The notes beneath the pieces are model-generated. The model was not told where the DNA came from. It saw only the letters and a program-made list of their open reading frames with translations, and searched no databases. From Anaerolineales bacterium (GTDB lineage: Bacteria; Chloroflexota; Anaerolineae; Anaerolineales; Villigracilaceae), in assembly GCA_016789485.1 (NCBI GenBank), contig JAEURE010000097.1, positions 1 to 8,530 on the forward strand: a DNA stretch of 8,530 nt. Reading direction: 5' to 3'. Positions 6,024-8,530 of this stretch are shown here, one piece after another. Positions within the stretch are counted from its first letter, which is position 1; each line of letters starts with the position of its first letter. The translations under genes and the position numbers were made by a program.

Positions 6024-6052
6024 TTGACACACTGCCTCCGTAGGCGTAAAAT
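6024..6052 (+). promoter_or_regulatory. Near-consensus sigma-70-type promoter for the regulator-korA operon
   Basis: TTGACA (6024-6029), a 17-base spacer and TAAAAT (6047-6052): a perfect -35 and a five-of-six -10. Transcription should start around 6059-6060, about 19 bases before the ATG at 6079. It is the best promoter match in the window. Confidence 0.8.
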
Positions 6053-6054
6053 TC

Positions 6055-6071
6055 GATTAATCGGATTAATC
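6055..6071 (+). promoter_or_regulatory. Putative operator: two tandem GATTAATC palindromes
   Basis: GATTAATCGGATTAATC consists of two copies of GATTAATC, each its own reverse complement, separated by one G, so the 17-base unit is also symmetric about base 6063. It begins 3 bases after the -10 box and covers the expected start of transcription, where a bound repressor would block the polymerase. The GntR-family regulator encoded just downstream is the obvious candidate to bind it. The sequence differs from known GntR-type sites such as the TGGT-n3-ACCA class. Confidence 0.6.
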
Positions 6072-6078
6072 AACTTTT

Positions 6079-6759
6079 ATGTTGCGCGAACGTGTTTCCC
6101 CGAACATTTCTGAGTTTCTCAAATACCTTGCTGCTCACCCAGAGGCCGAGAATAATCTGCCGGCTTTAACTGAACTTAGCCGCGAGCTAGGCGTTGGTGT
6201 GGCGGCTTTGCGGGAACAACTTGAAGTGGCGCGAGCGCTCGGGCTTGTAGAAGTCAAGCCGCGGACGGGAATGAGGCGCAAGCCGTATAACTTTGCGCCA
6301 GCAGTGTTGAAAAGTCTCGATTACGCCATTGCGTTAAATAAAGATCATTTCATTGCCTTCGCAGACTTACGCCAACATGTTGAAATTGCATATTGGCGTG
6401 AAGCTGTGAAATTGCTAACCCCTGAAGATCACAACAAATTGCGAAACCTTGTGTCGCGCGCATGGGAAAAACTGCGCGGCTCGCCCATTGAAATCCCACA
6501 CCCTGAACATCGCGAATTGCATCTCACCATTTATCAGCGCCTGAACAACCCGTTTGTCACAGGTCTTTTACAGTCCTATTGGGATGCCTACGAAACAGTC
6601 GGGTTGAATTTTTTCACTGACTATACCTATCTCACCGAAGTCTGGAATTATCATCAACAAATGGTTGATTCCATTTGCTCAAACGATGTGGAGGCCGGCT
6701 ACAAAGCCCTCTCCGAACATACAGATCTAATTCACCAATTAATTTCTTCGTCTCAATGA
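6079..6759 (+). CDS. GntR-family transcriptional regulator with FCD-type ligand domain
   Basis: A cytoplasmic DNA-binding repressor or activator, 226 residues, the usual size of the FadR subfamily. Residues 8-70 form a winged helix: LPALTELSRELGVGVAALRE (27-46) is the HTH, and GLVEVKPRTGMRR (55-67) is the wing. Residues about 75-222 are all-helical, as in FCD domains. H148 in EHRELH with H144 four residues before it, H192 (NYHQQM) and H214 (SEHTD) fall where FCD proteins place metal-binding histidines; the acidic residue that often precedes the first His appears replaced by H144. FCD members bind small carboxylates (PdhR binds pyruvate), so the ligand here may be the substrate or product of the downstream oxidoreductase. 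No ribosome site precedes the ATG, and the leader is short. Self-regulation through the adjacent operator is inferred. Confidence 0.88.
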   Translation: MLRERVSPNISEFLKYLAAHPEAENNLPALTELSRELGVGVAALREQLEVARALGLVEVKPRTGMRRKPYNFAPAVLKSLDYAIALNKDHFIAFADLRQHVEIAYWREAVKLLTPEDHNKLRNLVSRAWEKLRGSPIEIPHPEHRELHLTIYQRLNNPFVTGLLQSYWDAYETVGLNFFTDYTYLTEVWNYHQQMVDSICSNDVEAGYKALSEHTDLIHQLISSSQ

Positions 6760-6779
6760 CGAATCCAACGAGGAGTTTC

Positions 6780-8530
6780 ATGAACAAGATAGTGAACGAT
6801 TTTTCGATCACTGTTGGCACCAAGAACGGCTCCGGCAGTTCCACCGCCAACAACACGATCCTGCGATCCATTTTCAAGATGGGTATACCCGTTTCGGGCA
6901 AGAACCTGTTCCCTTCCAACATTCAAGGCTTGCCTACCTGGTATACCATCCGCGTGAATAAAGATGGATTCATCGCGCGACAGGACGCCAACGATATTGT
7001 CATTGCGATCAATCCTGATTCGTTCGCGCGGGACCTTGCATCTGTCACGCCGGGCGGAGCTTTTTTCTACTCTGACGATATCAAGCTGCCTGTCACCCGA
7101 ACAGACGTTGCTATTTACCCGATGCCCATAAAAGCTATCGTGAAGAACGACCCGAATGTGCCAACCGATTTTCGTGACCTTGTAGGAAACATGGTCTATG
7201 TGGGCGTGCTTGCTCAAATGATCGGCATGGATATGGACACAATCCTTGCTGCATTGACCTTCCATTTCAAAGGCAAGCAGAAACCAATTGACATGAACTA
7301 CAACGCCGTGAAGGCCGGCGCAGAATGGGCAAAGACGAATCTCGAAAAGAAAGATCCTTACTTCGTTGAACCTATGAACAAGACCGACGGCCTTATCATG
7401 GCGGATGGCAATACTGCTGGCGCGCTCGGTTCTATTTTCGGCGGTGTGCAATTTGCAGGCTGGTATCCCATCACTCCTGCCACGTCTCTGGCGGAAGGCT
7501 TGAACGATTATTTGCCTGTGCTTCGCAAACGCGAAGACGGCAAGCACACATACGCCATTGTACAAGCAGAAGATGAACTCGCTGCGCTTGGCATGGCAAT
7601 CGGTGCTGGCTGGGCTGGTTTACGCGCAATGACATCCACCTCCGGGCCCGGTCTATCCCTGATGACCGAATTTGCCGGGCTGGCGTATTATGCCGAAGTG
7701 CCTGTGGTCATTTGGGACGTACAGCGTATCGGCCCAAGCACTGGTTTGCCCACCCGCACCTCACAAGGCGATTTGACCTTTACTCATTTCATCGGTCACG
7801 GTGATTCACATTCCATCATCCTGCTGCCTGGCGACGTGTACGAATGTTTTGAATTTGGCTGGAAATCCTTTGATATCGCCGAACGGGCGCAGACTCCCGT
7901 CTTCGTGTTGAGCGACCTCGACATGGGCATGAATCAGTGGATGAGCAAGCCCTTCCAATATCCTGAAACTCCAATGGATCGCGGCAAGGTCCTATGGGAA
8001 AAAGATCTCGAAGAGATCAAGGGGAATTGGGGACGCTACCTTGATAAGGATGGCGATGGCATTCCCTACCGCACTTTCCCTGGCAACAAGCACCCACTGA
8101 GTGCATATTTCACCCGCGGCACCGGCCACGATGAGTACGCAAAATACACTGAAGACGCTGGCGCTTACATGCGCAACATGGAACGCCTTAAGATAAAGCA
8201 CTACAACGCGGCGAGCTACATGCCCAAACCTGTACTGCACCCTGTAAAAGGTGCAACAGTTGGCATCCTTGCCTATGGCTCCACGGAAAACGCCGTGCTC
8301 GAAGCACAGTATCAACTCGAAAAAGAAAACGGAATTAAGGTAGATTTCCTGCGCGTTCGCGCCATTCCATTTACTGAAGAAGTTACCAAGTTCATTGAAA
8401 CATATGATCAGATCTTCATTGTGGAAATGAACCGCGATGGACAGATGCACCAGATCCTGCTGACGGAATATCCGCAGTACGCTGCGAAGTTCAAGTCTGT
8501 GGCGTATCATGACGGTTTGCCTGCAGCTGC
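6780..8530 (+). CDS. korA: 2-oxoacid:ferredoxin oxidoreductase, fused gamma-alpha chain (korA-like), cut by the window edge
   Basis: The alpha chain of a CoA-dependent 2-oxoacid oxidoreductase, which decarboxylates 2-oxoglutarate or another 2-oxoacid to an acyl-CoA and passes electrons to ferredoxin. A TPP-binding beta chain is required and is expected just past the edge. 583 codons are visible, near the full family length. Residues 1-190 are the gamma domain, containing GTKNGSGSSTANNTILRS (13-30). From about 205 follows the alpha domain: YPITPAT (229-235), QAEDELAALGMAIGAG with E264, TSTSGPGLSLMTE (from 285) and QRIGPSTGLPTR (315-326). Later, YLDKDGDGIPYRTFPG and GAYFTRG-like sequence lead to the C-terminal domain with ILAYGSTENAV. 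Substrate specificity cannot be fixed from this chain alone. AGGAG at 6771-6775 supports ATG 6780; an in-frame ATG at 6756 overlaps the regulator stop (ATGA) and would add eight residues. Confidence 0.93.
   Translation, partial: MNKIVNDFSITVGTKNGSGSSTANNTILRSIFKMGIPVSGKNLFPSNIQGLPTWYTIRVNKDGFIARQDANDIVIAINPDSFARDLASVTPGGAFFYSDDIKLPVTRTDVAIYPMPIKAIVKNDPNVPTDFRDLVGNMVYVGVLAQMIGMDMDTILAALTFHFKGKQKPIDMNYNAVKAGAEWAKTNLEKKDPYFVEPMNKTDGLIMADGNTAGALGSIFGGVQFAGWYPITPATSLAEGLNDYLPVLRKREDGKHTYAIVQAEDELAALGMAIGAGWAGLRAMTSTSGPGLSLMTEFAGLAYYAEVPVVIWDVQRIGPSTGLPTRTSQGDLTFTHFIGHGDSHSIILLPGDVYECFEFGWKSFDIAERAQTPVFVLSDLDMGMNQWMSKPFQYPETPMDRGKVLWEKDLEEIKGNWGRYLDKDGDGIPYRTFPGNKHPLSAYFTRGTGHDEYAKYTEDAGAYMRNMERLKIKHYNAASYMPKPVLHPVKGATVGILAYGSTENAVLEAQYQLEKENGIKVDFLRVRAIPFTEEVTKFIETYDQIFIVEMNRDGQMHQILLTEYPQYAAKFKSVAYHDGLPAA

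Noticed and set aside
6034..6045. GCCT-CCGT-AGGC inverted repeat in the promoter spacer as a second operator
   Set aside because: The arms are only 4 bases long, so chance occurrence is likely; kept apart from the stronger GATTAATC repeat.
6753..7565. A 270-codon open frame on the minus strand within the korA-like gene
   Set aside because: It is a shadow of the oxidoreductase coding sequence; the product has no recognisable domain, and the plus-strand frame is clearly the conserved one.

Overview
The window looks like chromosomal DNA of a bacterium from the Chloroflexota, most likely class Anaerolineae. The lineage call is an inference. It rests on a fused ferredoxin-dependent 2-oxoacid oxidoreductase alpha chain, a lipid-anchored monohaem cytochrome of the PSCyt1 type, and a pair of unknown proteins that resemble, from memory, proteins seen in that phylum. 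There is no insertion sequence, CRISPR array or rRNA, and no stretch over 300 bases lacks a gene.

Left part, minus strand (about 1-3116). Five genes read leftward in a compact row: an unknown 523-residue protein, an unknown 148-residue protein joined to it by an ATGA overlap, tRNA-Arg(UCU), an Hsp20 small heat-shock protein, and the first 176 codons of Lon protease. Gaps are 12, 36 and 4 bases. A TATAAT box lies upstream of the first gene and a TAAAAT box overlaps the stop codon just before the tRNA. Hsp20 (holdase) and Lon (ATP-dependent protease) form a proteostasis pair.

Centre, plus strand (3269-5313). A lipoprotein cytochrome c ends at a strong hairpin terminator. After it come a GH25 lysozyme-like muramidase without a signal peptide, an SH3b-like protein translationally coupled to it, and a 67-residue protein with two membrane helices. 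The last gene ends at a second terminator. Together the three resemble a phage-type lysis set (enzyme, wall-binding part, holin-like protein), although no other phage genes are present.

Right part, plus strand (5355-8530). A small-molecule SAM methyltransferase is followed by a near-consensus promoter (TTGACA, 17 bases, TAAAAT). Two tandem GATTAATC palindromes overlap its expected transcription start. This promoter should drive a GntR-family regulator with an FCD-type ligand domain and, 20 bases later, the 2-oxoacid:ferredoxin oxidoreductase alpha chain (korA-like), which runs off the right edge. The arrangement suggests a self-regulated operon in which the regulator senses an organic acid and controls its oxidative decarboxylation.
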